From NCBI GenBank assembly GCA_021613335.1, contig JAJTWR010000254.1, positions 1,852,001 to 1,916,000 of the forward strand: a stretch of 64,000 bases of DNA, given 5' to 3'. The notes under the pieces are model-generated. The model was not told the DNA's origin, did not search any database, and worked only from the letters and a program-made list of their open reading frames with translations. Below are positions 1 to 12,178 of the stretch, piece by piece; within the stretch, counting starts at the first letter, position 1, and every line of letters starts with the position of its first letter. The translations under genes were made by a program, and so were the position numbers. Source of the DNA: Whitmania pigra (Eukaryota > Annelida > Clitellata > Hirudinida > Haemopidae).

Positions 1-110
1 AATCCGTTTTTTAGTACTAAAAAGTCCTAAAAAAATTATAAAGGTCCTAAAAAAAATTATAAAGGTCCTAAAAAAAATTATAAAGGTCCTAAAAATAATA
101 ATGTTCTAAG
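1..110. repeat. short AT-rich tandem repeat
   Basis: About four imperfect copies of a roughly 24-base unit built on AAATTATAAAGGTCCTAAAAA run from the left edge of the window to about position 105. The array may continue outside the window. No coding potential is seen. Confidence 0.7.
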
Positions 111-1735
111 ATTTTGTTACTAACAGTTTTGTTGAAATAACAATTGCCGGAAAATAGTTTGTTCTAGCTGCTCGGGAACCAGAGATGGGCACTAACTAAA
201 CTTTAACTAAACTATCAACCAAAAAATGTTAGTTGTTAATTACAGCTGTTTTAAAAAAGTTGTCAAATAAACTTTTTTCTGTCAAATTTCTGGCATATTT
301 ATTTCATCAAAATATCAGTGGACAAAATGACTCAATGTTACAAATTTTATTTTATATTAATTAAACGCAATTTGAAATAGAAATTTATGGCATGATAACA
401 TCTAGACTGAAATTCTCATTTCAATTTTGATCGAAGAAAATAAGCATGTCATCAACCAGTTACAGGCAGTCAACACCTATAAAATTGGTTGTGGTGTCAA
501 TTGTATCCTGCCGATCACTTTCAATCGATAAGGCATCCTTTAAAAAACTAAATGCTTTGCAAAAATTAGTTTCATTATCTGTAGCAACATTTTTAATTTT
601 TGAAGAAATTTTGAATTCTTCAAATTTTGAGGCCAACATTTTACCAACAGCACTTCATGTATGGGAACCTTTGAACCTCTGACAAGCTATTGAACATGAA
701 TGCATTTGAAGAGTTTCTGGATGTACATAATGTAGTGTAGCTCCCAAATGGGCCCTCTTACGTGCACTCCATATCTGCAGTTGTAGATAACTAGTTTTTT
801 CTAAGACTTTCTACAAATTTTACCTTCCGGCATCTTACAAATAATTTAACCATTTGCCTGCTGTTCTGCGACTACAGATCGTATACTTTGGTAAATATTT
901 TGAACAACATTTACGAAAACCTGATCTCTCTAAAGTGGCCAGCGGTTGCATGTCTTCAACAAGCATAAGCATCAAGTCATCTTCAAATTCAGCTTGAAAT
1001 ATTCTTGTGTTCTTAATAATAATAATAATAATAATAATTGGGTTGGTCGAAAATAGCGATGGTTTGCACAAAAATAGAGAATGGCTTTTTGTAACCAGAA
1101 CAAAATATCTAAAAGACGAAATAGCGAAGAATGTCATTTGTTAGATTAAAAAACTGTTACACTTTTCATCAAGTCATGAATATCAATAGCAGCGTTTTCG
1201 TCATTCAACGCTTCATGCAGCTTGCGGAGGTTTTCACAAAACCTTTATTTGCCAAACCTGTTCATTAATTTGTCAGACAATGGCCTCAATATCAGGGAGG
1301 TTTGCAAACCTTCTTTATAAAGCAAGCCAAGTTTATATAGATTTAAGCCTGATGATTCTGCTTTCCCGTTGAGGAAGGTATATTCTTAGCGATTGTAAAG
1401 CGATTGCATCCATCCTTCATAAGATACGCATAAAACTTTATGTATTACATTTTTCAAAAGCCGAACTTGAAGCCATGTTCTTAACCAATTTTCGTCGCTA
1501 TTTATCGAAAAAGGAAATCGTCCTTTCTTGAATATATAACGTGGAAGCGAAATTATTTTTTTCAATTTAAAATGAAATTTCAAAAGTGTGTTCGCTATGT
1601 TGGTGTAAGGCTTTAGATATTTTTGATCAAAGTCCTTCGCTGTTTTGGTATGCCCCCCTCTGAGATCCATAGTGGAGAAGTATGAAGTCTTCAAAATAAG
1701 AATTAATGCATTGGATACTAAACAACTCTGCAAAC
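111..1735. other. non-coding stretch, degenerate repeats
   Basis: I see no credible host gene here. Short open frames on both strands (for example 835-1137 and 1386-1733, minus) have no recognisable domain. A short (AAT)n run lies at 1017-1038. The stretch may be decayed transposon sequence, but nothing identifies a family. Confidence 0.4.
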
Positions 1736-1960
1736 ATCCGCAAATTTAAACCACTGCTAAGAACAAACGAAAGTTCAAAGTGCAGGACGAAATCGATAAA
1801 TTAGTTGCTGAACTGACTTCGGGGTCCTATTGAGACAGGCTGTCGAGCTGTAGTATGGACCTACTTTGTAAAATGGTTTGAGTCATGCTCTGAGGTTAGA
1901 AAAAGGTTTATCAGGGGAGAAGGCGGGAAATAGAAAGAGATCGAGCCAAACTGCTAGTCC
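1736..1960 (+). mobile_element. retroelement-like fragment, paralogue of the one at 10.5-10.9 kb
   Basis: This stretch aligns well by eye with the reverse complement of about 10680-10860. Shared blocks include GAAATCGATAA, GTTGC.GAACTGAC, GGTCCTATT and AAAATGGT.TGAGTC. In the better-preserved copy at 10.5 kb the frame reads through these blocks as protein. Here the frame is broken, so it is a dead fragment. Confidence 0.5.
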
Positions 1961-2539
1961 CAAGACTAGCTAGGAAAATTACAGAAAAGTAGCCCCTTAT
2001 TTTAATAGCCGGACACTTACTGCGCAGTTCCTTTGTTATGGGCACTTATGGCAGCAACTGCAAAAAGAAATTTACAAAATTTTGCTAATAAGATTTGGTT
2101 ATCGTCAATACCAATAATGAAGACTTTGTAAAATGTCCCCTATTGAAAGTGGGCAATGCAAACATCACAAACACAAACTCCTCAGCCAAATTTATATTTA
2201 TTTGTCTTTAACCATAAAGCGATATAGGAACCTCCATTTCGATTAATTGCACGAGTTTTAAGCTCACAGACTTTTATAGGCCGAATTATCCAAACAGCGA
2301 TGGCGAGTTACGGAAGTAACTGAGAACTCTTGAAGAAGCGGATATAAAGGCAATAAAAAACACAGGGATGACAAGGCTCTGAAATATCAATTTGAGATTA
2401 AATAAAAAATATTAAAAATGAAATGAATGCATTAACTAACTAACGATAATTTTTGTTCTGTGATGTATCCAAAAATAATAAATTTTTATTTTCCATAAGG
2501 CAAGCGAACATGGGACATACGCATCTGATTTTTGGGAAT

Positions 2540-5500
2540 TCACACATCTGCAATTATGGGTTGCATGAGCCAATTTCTCAGAGGTTGAAATGTTATCAAT
2601 TGGTATCAATTACTAAATCATTTACCTTGAATATAAATAATACAATAGTTCTTCAATATTTCTCGAAATTGCAAATGAAATGCCAAGGGTCTTGAATGCT
2701 TGATCAGGAACTTTGTCTCCATTTTCTATCATAGTGGCCAGGCTAAAGTATCCCTACATAAATTTTTATGAATATATATATTGATATCATATATAGTCAA
2801 ATAAAAAATAATAATAGAAAGAACCTGAGGATCTTCTTGAGCTGCGGCCTCAGCGTAAGTATTGGCTGCCAGGCTAACATTGTGGTTTAAATAATGATAA
2901 TCAGCCATTTTCAACCATGCTGCATATAAAAACTTTTTTTAATATTACAAAACTGTAATACAAATTTAGTATGAAAAACCATATGGGTTGGAACTTTGAG
3001 AAGATCTCAAGGCAGAAAGATTATAGTGTCTCCAAATACACTCTTTCTGCATAGAGGATGTCAAGTAATCCTTAAACAACATCAATTAATGAATGCACTG
3101 CTGACAAAATTCTTAAAGGTAGAGTTTAATAATTTTCAAAAATTAAAGAGTTAAACTCACATAATTTTCTTCGCAAAGAAAAGCAAGATTGAAATTGGCA
3201 ACTTCAACTCCTGTACTTGCAGCCATCAAATAATAAACTAATGCAACTGGCCTGTAGGATGATTAATGCATGAACTTATTTAACTTCTAACGACATTCTA
3301 TATAAGGAGTTGCATTTCGACACTATATTTAATTGTTTTAATTAAACAGAAAAATATACACATGCGATGTTTTTATTTTCAGCATTCCAGAATAAACTGC
3401 TATGAAAAGCTCTGAGAGGCGGCACTATATAAATGGTGAAAACGCCTTAAACTTTAAGTTAATGAACATAGAAATAAACTTGCTATAAAATTAAATTTCA
3501 AAAAATATTATTTTCTATGTTTTATTTAAAAATGTTCGTTTACCAATTCTGCTTTCTGAAATAGGTAAGACCACTTCTAAGCAACTTGCCAATTACAGGA
3601 TTTTGCTCTGCTAGGTATCTTGCCCATCTATAAGGTATGACGTTTTGAAGAATATTGAGAAATTCAACAGAAAGTTGTGTCATAATGACTCCACTAAATG
3701 AGTATTACTCTATAGACAGATACGGGGTTCTTATGGTGCGAGGATGACCAATCATGTTGTATCTGGCAACTAATAAACCGGAGTCAAAATTTCCTCCCAG
3801 AGCAGCTTTTGAGAAGAAGTCCCACGCAAGAACCTGATATTATAAAAATTACATTTGAATATTCCAATTAGTGCCACTTTCGTGTCGTGCCAACCCTTTC
3901 GACTCTTTTCAAATCAGGAAATATGCCACTGAGAAGCATATGAGCCAAGTTATGACCAGCATCAGGGTTACCTAATTTGAAGGCCTCCTCGAAGTAGTTG
4001 GCTGCTTCAGTGTAGTTTTTCTTGTACACGAGGGCGTACCATCCTAAAGTGTTTATGGCCTGCGCATGACTTTTCTCAGCTGCCATTTTAAAGTTCTCTA
4101 AGGCTTTTGATATGTTTTGCTTGACACCGTGACCCTGAAATTAAATTCTTAGTAAAGCCTGTTTTAAACACAACAGAGGGTGCCAAGAAACCTTCAAAAG
4201 AAGAATTCCGTAATCATAAAGAGCTGTCGCATCCCCCGATGAAGCAGCTGTCTCGTAGTATGAGGATGCACTTGATGTGTTACGCTTTACTCCTTGAGAC
4301 CCCCAATAGAGCATAGCAGCCAATTTTCTCTATAAGAGCATTTGTTAATTAATCGATTTACTAACTATTTATCTATATAACTAATTTAACTACCTAACTA
4401 ACTTAATTATCTAACTAACTAACGAACATCATTCACAACCTCATACCAACCTGTGCATCAATCACTCCTTTCGATGCTTGGTGCTTCAACCAGAGGAACA
4501 AATCTTCGTCTTCGCTAGTTTGTGCTTTAAGAAGCACTTCATCCGTTAGTCTAACAGCTTCCGTTATGGTCTAAAATTGAACATAATCAGAAACATAATA
4601 GGAATAAAATACCGTTCATTGCATTACAAACGATCTCACGTCTCTCTCATCATGCCTCAGCAGATCATCCTTAGTGAGATAAGCCACATTCATGTAATAC
4701 ACTGTAAATACAATTTTCAGAAAATTATGCAAAACAAGAGTAAATAGAAGTTACATCTAAAAGTACAACTACCGTAAGCTTGTTCATAATTCACTGGAAT
4801 CCCATCAAGTCCGAAAACGTGTTTATTGGCCAGAGAAAGGAGACAAAGTCGATTCGAATAAATGCTTCCAGTCAGAAGATATGAGTGTGACTTGAAAATT
4901 TAATGTTGAACTTTAATTATTTAATTAAACTCAAATTCATTTCATAACACGCTTATTAGTGTGGGTATCATTCGGGAGGGGGGGACGCAGAAGCAAGACC
5001 GCCGATAGAGAGGCAGGATTGGCAAGTGCTCAGGGGCACTCTATTTTACGGTAATTTTTTTGGGCCCATCCAGGTTTTAAAAATACTATAATCCAAATCA
5101 TTTGTAGCTTTTCCATTACCAACTTTATTAAAAGTAACATAAGATATTAATAATTAAGATATTATTATTTTTTTTTTCGAGATGTGATCAAAATAAATAA
5201 ACTGCTGATTTCAGAAAAATTTTGGCAAAAGTTGATTTGTGATTCGCTTCAATCTAAGACATCAACAAATGGTGTTTCACTAAGACCATAATGAAATAAC
5301 CCGGGGGTCAGCATATTAGTAAGTTAAGTAATAAGTTTATTAAAGAAACTATTCAGTTAACGGAACTGAATAACCGAAGTTAAGTGTTTAAGGGATTTGA
5401 GGTACTTAAGTATGCATTATATATAATGGATATTAGGGCTTCTCTGTCTGGCCTTTCGCTGATTGTCAAGTTAGGTGATTAAGTGAGATGATTTTTTATA

Positions 5501-6134
5501 GCAATAACAAATAGACTTCGTGTGTGAAGAAGATACCAAGATATAATTAAATATAAATTTAATTACATTAGCAATATAAACTTAATTATTCCTCGCCACG
5601 TTTACAATAATATCAATTGCAGTATCAATTATAGTTGCTATGGTGATTAAGGGATGCAGTGATGATGATGAATGGTTTGTGGACAAAGAGGTTTTGTCAC
5701 TAAATATAAAAAATATGTTTTTTTTGTACAACGTGCAACGCTGAGATTTATGGTGGATGTAATAATAAGCGGCTATTATTAATAAGTAAAACTATAATTA
5801 ATAACTCCACTAGTTAGAATGAGATCGTTGCAAATTAAACGATCACTTAATACTATTTTTTAATCAATTTACTTTATAAGGTATATGAAGATAAATACTG
5901 AACTTAGAGACCGACCGAATGTGATTTTTAGCTTTCGACACCAAAGCCAAAACGATTGCGGCTTTAGGATACACAACCAAGATTTTAAAAGTTTGTCGTG
6001 AAACAATGATGCAATAAAAATTTCAAAATTACTTTAGTTAGCAAGTAATCTGTATTCCAGAAATAATCATTACGAACATACATTTGCAGTAAAATTCGCC
6101 TCTGACACATGGCCTCACAAATTTATTATTATTA

Positions 6135-6197
<63 letters not shown>

Positions 6198-6351
6198 TAT
6201 TATTATTATTATTATATTATATTATTAATTATTATTATTATTATTAATATTATTATTAATTATTATTATTATTATTATTATTATATTATTATTATTAATT
6301 ATTATTAATTATTATTATTATTATTAATTATTATTATTATTATTATTATTA

Positions 6352-6410
<59 letters not shown>

Positions 6411-6424
6411 TATTATTATTATTA

Positions 6425-6514
<90 letters not shown>

Positions 6515-6528
6515 TATTATTATTATTA

Positions 6529-6594
<66 letters not shown>

Positions 6595-9507
6595 ATGGAG
6601 TTTCGTTTAGTGTTCGTTGGTAATTAAAATGTGCTAATGAGGGTCAGTCCGATAGCGTAAGAGTGCGTTTTCTTAAGGACACTTGAGTTACTTTATTTGC
6701 TTTATTGTATTTCTTTGCTGTTTGCTATTGAGGTGCTTAGTTGAATAAAATTGCTCAAAAATTCAAACAAACGAATGTTGCAGTTCTGAAACAAATGTTT
6801 ATCCGCATCGTGGCCCAGTAGGTAGCTGCGTCGATCGACATACACGTGTAGCTGCCCTGCTGCACTGAACAACTGATCACTTGCCTTGCTGGTGACTTAT
6901 ACTTACAAGTGAAAGTCTGATCTTTTAGCGACTAAGGCTTTCGGTCGAAACCGAAACTGTGCCGACAATGGCCATACAACAACTATCGGTGCCGAAGCCG
7001 AATTACAGTCGGTCTCAATATTGAACTTAATAAACACATTCAAGAGACACATGAAAATAGCATTTAAGACAATAAAGAAACCGCAGTGTATTTGTTTTGA
7101 ATTTAATGCAATCAATAAAACTTGAAAATTGATCTAAATTCAGGCATAGTTTTGCCTCTCGACTCTAATTCATAATTTGTCATTCTCACGAAACTTACCT
7201 GCTTTAGATCAACTTCGATGGACAAGCCATAATTAATAATTGTTGCGAGCATAAACGAAGCATCATGATTCCCAAGGCAACTACTTTGCTTTAATAATGA
7301 AATAATTTCTGACACTCCATCCAAACCGTTTTCATCCTGTTAACAAAAAATGTTGTTAATAAAAAGATCCAAAACCAAACAAAAAAATTAATATATTCAC
7401 AAGAATTTTGTTCGCCTGGTCGACTAGCAAAAGAGCTATATCTGATATCCTATTTTTCTGATTCGTAAAAACCCATCCTTGGATCAACTTTTTCACAAAG
7501 GCATATTGATATGCCAATGTTGGAGTTTGTTCCAATTTACATTGCGGTAGTTTGGATTTATCATTTTTATCTCTAAGCCACTTTATGAAATTGGGACAAG
7601 ATCCTAGAGAAAACTTACAATTATAAGAAATACAATTACGGATCAACAAGTAAAACAATTTAACTCTTAGTTGTGATGGCTTGTTTAAGTGATTCAGCAT
7701 GCATTTTTATGAAGGAGATTTTATTTTTATATCTTTGGCACTTTTCATCTCTTTCCTTCAATTTCAATTCAAACACATACAGTTTTGGAGAGCCCTGAGA
7801 CATCTGACGCGAGAATTTCGAGTGAGTTAATGAGAAAATGACAGCAGCCTATTAACCTACTCTGAATGGATCAACAACACGACGCCTGAAGAATATTATT
7901 TCACCAAAGTAACCACGGAATGATGGTTGCAGTTCACTTCCACCAAAATAATAAATTCCCTTCAAATCGTAATGATAAACTGCTGCTGAGTTTGGAATCC
8001 TATCAAAACAGTAAATTTCCTTTTAAAAGTCAAAGCAAAGTTTTTTTCAAAGTTTTCCTACTCTATCGTTGTCGTTTTCCAGAGGTATAAAGCCGTCTTC
8101 ATATATAATTGCCAGAACTTTATTTTAAAATTTCAAATCTTTATTTCAATGAAATGAAGTTGCTGCAAATCAGAATTAACTAACATTTGACATGTGACAC
8201 GTAAAAACTAATTGAACCCATTCATTTCTCGGCAACACAAAATCTTCTAATGTGAGGTAAGCCAGAGTTTCTCCCTTCCTCAAAACTACCTCAACATGAA
8301 TTTGACCTGACACATCAAAAACCAATCAATTAGATATCAATTAATAACCAAAATGAAAGTTGTTTTGCCAAGGAAATAGCAATTAACTAATTAATAAACA
8401 ATTCGACGAAATAAGTTAAAGTAAACTATCGACCTTTTTTATTGATGAGAATCACAGGTGTGAGGTATTCGTCATCCCAAGTGGCATGATGCATGAGGCT
8501 GCAGTGAGTCGAGTGGGGGCAGTATTCAACTATGTAGACCCAAAACATAACTGAAAAACTGTTGCACGATCGCAGTAGACATTTAATTACATAAATAAAG
8601 GGTCAAATAATTACTTAGCATTTCTGACGCTATTCATTCGTATTCTTTCTAATATCCTTGACTTGTAGGGACTGAATTCTTTTACAAGACCAACTCTTCC
8701 ACCATCTAATGCCATAGGATAAGACAAAATGGGAACAACCTCTGTAAGAGAACGAATTTTAATTGGGTTATCATTTCACCCGATTCTGTGAAGTTGTTCA
8801 CCTTCTTCTTGTGGACAAGTTGGTGAATACGGACGTTTGCTTAGAAGTTCATACCACCAAACAAAACATTTTTTGAGAATCCTTTCAGGTCTGTCGAATG
8901 GCAAAACAACCTTTAATGGCATTTCGGTTTTCACATTTGATCGCTCATAAGTTGTCAATTTCTTGTCCAAATCAGTCACCCAAACTCTCAAAGTTGCATT
9001 ATCCACAAATACTGAATACTTGTTATAAAAGCTTGGCTTAAAAGTTACATAACGTGCATATTTTAGAGTTATAACTTTAAGCCTCTTTTCTTCAGACGGC
9101 AAACAACCAAACTCTTTCCTAAAAATTGGAAAATTTTCTTGGCTTTCCGTTTGGACCTAAAATTGTAATTAAGCAAACAATTTAACCAAATTAATCGAAC
9201 TAAATAAATTTAATTATATATTTACTAACTTGCACCTTTACAAAGACTAGCGACGCGGTTTTGCATTGGTACCAAATGTTAAGAACATTGTCGCTTTCCA
9301 GTGAATCTCTCGCAATCCGCACTTCAACACTTGAGGCTTGAGGCTCCAAACTTGTCGAAAGCACATCTTCATTATGTCGCCTAGTCTTTAACGATAGTTT
9401 ACAAGTTATATATTAAACAACATTCGTTACAGAACAAATACGTTTACTTGGGTTGTATCAATAACCAGACAAAGCGACGAGAAATACATCAAAGCAATAA
9501 TATTCAT
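2540..9507 (-). CDS. SEL1L3: Sel1-repeat protein, SEL1L3-like (22 exons)
   Basis: This looks like the orthologue of SEL1L3, a secretory-pathway Sel1/TPR-like repeat protein of poorly known function. Exons on the minus strand, 5' to 3': 9507-9448, 9385-9236, 9156-8802, 8741-8615, 8558-8434, 8306-8185, 8117-8062, 7999-7861, 7794-7665, 7603-7401, 7336-7199, 4890-4773, 4701-4640, 4570-4451, 4329-4192, 4134-3895, 3833-3544, 3251-3161, 3046-2980, 2919-2825, 2753-2626, 2576-2540. All phases agree, giving about 996 codons (human protein about 1130). The first exon encodes a hydrophobic signal-like start (MNIIALMYFSSLCLVI). The Sel1 repeats lie in the exons from 4890 downward, with family motifs such as HVFGLDGIP, LWLKHQASKG, MLYWGSQGVKRN and LGWYALVYKKNY. 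One in-frame TAA sits at 3705-3707. The short last exon, and the absence of the C-terminal membrane segment of the human protein, make the 3' end uncertain. Confidence 0.88.
5292..5609 (-). mobile_element. solo LTR, related to the element at 53.6-55.5 kb
   Basis: Read on the minus strand, this is a diverged copy of the 309-base LTR at 53610-53918. It starts with TGAAATAACCCGGGGGTC (the reverse complement of the LTR end) and closes with GTTTACAATA. Internal blocks such as AGTTAACGGAACTGAATAA and TTAGCAATATAAACTTAATTA are shared. There is no internal region next to it, so it is a solo LTR. A target duplication is not clear (ATAA versus ATAT). Confidence 0.8.
6121..6594. repeat. ATT microsatellite, about 475 bases
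   Basis: A nearly pure run of ATT triplets with phase slips (ATATT, AATTATT) fills this stretch inside the large SEL1L3 intron. Its length makes the exact sequence and copy number prone to assembly error. Confidence 0.95.
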
Positions 9508-10544
9508 TGCAGATCAAATCTCTTGCTACCTGTTAATCTCAGTTCAGCTGTTACGTAGGATCGAATATATGATAATCCTGAGACATTTCTTGATAGACGA
9601 GTCGATAAAAACAGAGTCAGCGTCTGATAAAACAGTGTTGACCTTAATTTAATTATCAAAATAAACATGTTATGAAACCAATGGTAGCATAAAAATCCAT
9701 TGATTTATGCCTCTGAAGCTTTCTCCAAAATAATGAAGTCATTAATGCGCCTTAAACACCAGTTGTTCTCAGGAATCTAACAACTTGTCACAAAACTTTG
9801 ACATATCATTAGAAGTTAATTATATGTTGGTGGCAATTGATAATTTAAATTTCAAATAATTTCGTTTTGACCCATCAACGCAATCGTTTGATAGTTAAGC
9901 GGCATTTATGAAATATGTTCAAAAGGAGAGAGTAACTAGAACTCACTGATTGAGAAAATTTTAGTCTTGGTTTTCTGACGAGATATTCATTATTATTAAA
10001 GTCCTGGCATAGAAATTACTTATTACTTGAATATTTTTGAAGAAAATCGAGTCGTATACTTATATTCTAATTTTCAAAATTTTAGAAAGTCGTATACCTA
10101 TATTCTAATTTTCATAATTAAGTGAAAGTTAGAATTATTCTAATGAATGACGATGATTATTAAATTTTATGATATTAAATAATAACATAAATTTCATAAG
10201 ATTGAGTGCGCTTATGACCACGAAAATCAGTGGTACGGCAAACAATTTGATTCCGACGGAGCTAGAACCTGAGTGTTAGAGTGTGGATTTGAGAAAATCT
10301 GTTTCTGCTAAAGCCGAGGTTTTATATTTTATTTAGAAGTATCCTAATTTTTGCAAACTGATAGATCTTCCGAAACAAATTTATTCAAAACTTTCACTAA
10401 AAAGTGTTATTCTGAGGACCAGGGTTTCCAGTGAGATTTTTGAAAAAAGCTCAAATAGCCCGACAAACAAACCAAGAAAAGCCCCGACCATATTAAAGCA
10501 ACTTTTATTGTCAATTATTAATTCTTAAAATACGATTTATGTTA
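9508..10544. other. intergenic, upstream of SEL1L3
   Basis: AT-rich non-coding sequence just upstream of the SEL1L3 start, which presumably contains its promoter. A short direct repeat occurs near 10047-10115 (AGTCGTATAC.TATATTCTAATTTTCA twice). I see no gene. Confidence 0.4.
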
Positions 10545-11500
10545 TTATACATAGCCATGGGTTCCAAAATAAATAAAGAACAGATTATTAATAAAACAGA
10601 TCAAACTCATTTTTATTTTTATTAAACAATTCAACAGAGTCAGCACCACATCATCAACCAAACTCTTGGAACAACATCCATCCCTGGCAATTGCCCTAAC
10701 CGCAGGGCAAGACTCAGACCATTTTGCGAAGTGGTTCCACCCAACAGCCTGACGACCCGTCTGAATAGGACCTCGCACTTCTTCGAACGTCAGTTCCGCA
10801 ACTGACTTATCGATTTCATCCTGTGCTGAGAATTCCTTTTAGTTCGTGGTTTAACTTCGCGGATCCTGATGTCCGCAGTTATTCAACATCCACTGCGTTC
10901 TTATTTTAGAGACCTCATACTCCTCCTCCAGGGGACGAAGAGGTAACATTAACTTCGAGCTCTTACTGTAGAGGGCAACAGATGACATCCCTGGAGGTAG
11001 CCCAAGCCACGATCTGATGTATTTGTTAACTTTCCTCTCTAATCCTTCGACTGTGGGCAAGCCGAAGCAACATCAGTTCCAGTGGAATGCATGTTTTCGA
11101 CTACTGGCCTGGTTGCTAACAGCAAGCGATCTAGTTTGTCTGCAGAAAGAACCCTTAGGTGATAAACTTGTTTCGTTCATTTTTTAAAACTCAGCCACAT
11201 TTTAGCCGAATTATTCTTATTTTCAGCCGGAATTTTTAATAATCACGTGAATTCGGCTGAGTCGGATATCAGCCAGATTTTTTGCTCAGCCAGCCATAGT
11301 TTAAAATAAATTCGGCTAGGGGGTCTACCTTGGGAGAAGCACAAACTGGAACAACCACACTTTAAACCTTCCCTGCAATGGTGCCTCTCTGATTGCCTTC
11401 AAACCCACAACACCCTGTTCGACTGTGCAGCTCTTTTGGCTCCTATCGTTCAGCGAAATTGGCCTAGGATATTAACCGGTTCCTCGGAAACTGTAGGAAC
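10545..11500 (-). mobile_element. retroelement ORF fragment, minus strand
   Basis: Two open frames on the minus strand (10778-10545 and 11060-10851) encode WLGLPPGMSSVALYSK and EVRGPIQTGRQAVGW. These resemble the region downstream of the polymerase that recurs in animal retroelement proteins. The frames are interrupted and no reverse transcriptase core is present, so this is a dead fragment. A second, more decayed copy in the opposite orientation lies at 1736-1960. I recognise the repeated-protein style but cannot assign a clade. Confidence 0.5.
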
Positions 11501-12178
11501 CCGTTGACCCGCTACAACAAACAAAATGTCGCTGCAGACTTTTCCTTTAACAAGGGCAAGAATACTCATAATGTATTCTTACATCATGATAAACATCGAT
11601 AAATATTTAACCGCAGGATTTAATGAGATTTTTATATAAAATACAATTTTTCATTTTTAAAAATATTGTTTATTTTAAAATGCTTTAGCATTTTTATTTT
11701 CTAACGCAATAAAATATAATTTAATGTTTACCCACAAATTAACCAAACATCAATCGTTGCCCGAGCTATCGAAACATTGTTTTAGTCAATTGGATATTGC
11801 TGTTTTACAGTAATTTTAGTTCATGTCGGTGTACTTTTGTTTGTCACAAATGAATTTCTGGGTGTTTTTACAATTCCAATTTTTAACGGGATCGGTACTT
11901 CGCTTAAGCAAAAGGAGCCAAGAGTTACCTTCGCGCTTCCACAATATTATCTGAAGCATGCCTAACACTTACTTTATAAGCGTTAAATAAATGGCAAACG
12001 AGCGAAGGTTATGATTTGACATATTTTGAAAGATGACAGATTTCTAATTACCTTGGTCGACTGACACAGCATATCGGTTTTTTTTTAATTTTGGTGGGGA
12101 CGCAACTAAATCCAAAAAACGAATGAATAGGACTGTCATTAGCTATATTTTATTTATTTGTGTTTTAGACTTGAAACC
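11501..12178. other. VPS72 upstream region
   Basis: AT-rich sequence ahead of VPS72. A polypyrimidine tract and AG at 12168-12169 look like a splice acceptor, so the VPS72 5' UTR probably contains an intron and its first exon and promoter lie in or before this stretch. Confidence 0.45.

Larger units (their letters stand above)
4891..7198 (-). other. long SEL1L3 intron with repeats
   Basis: This 2.3-kb intron lies between the exons ending at 7199 and starting at 4890 on the minus strand. It is far longer than the other introns of the gene. It holds a solo LTR at 5292-5609 and the ATT microsatellite at 6121-6594. No other coding sequence is seen. Confidence 0.75.

Noticed and set aside
6800..6880. 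Second tRNA-like SINE head (TGGCCCAGTAGG resembles an A box)
   Set aside because: No B box, tail or target duplication was found.
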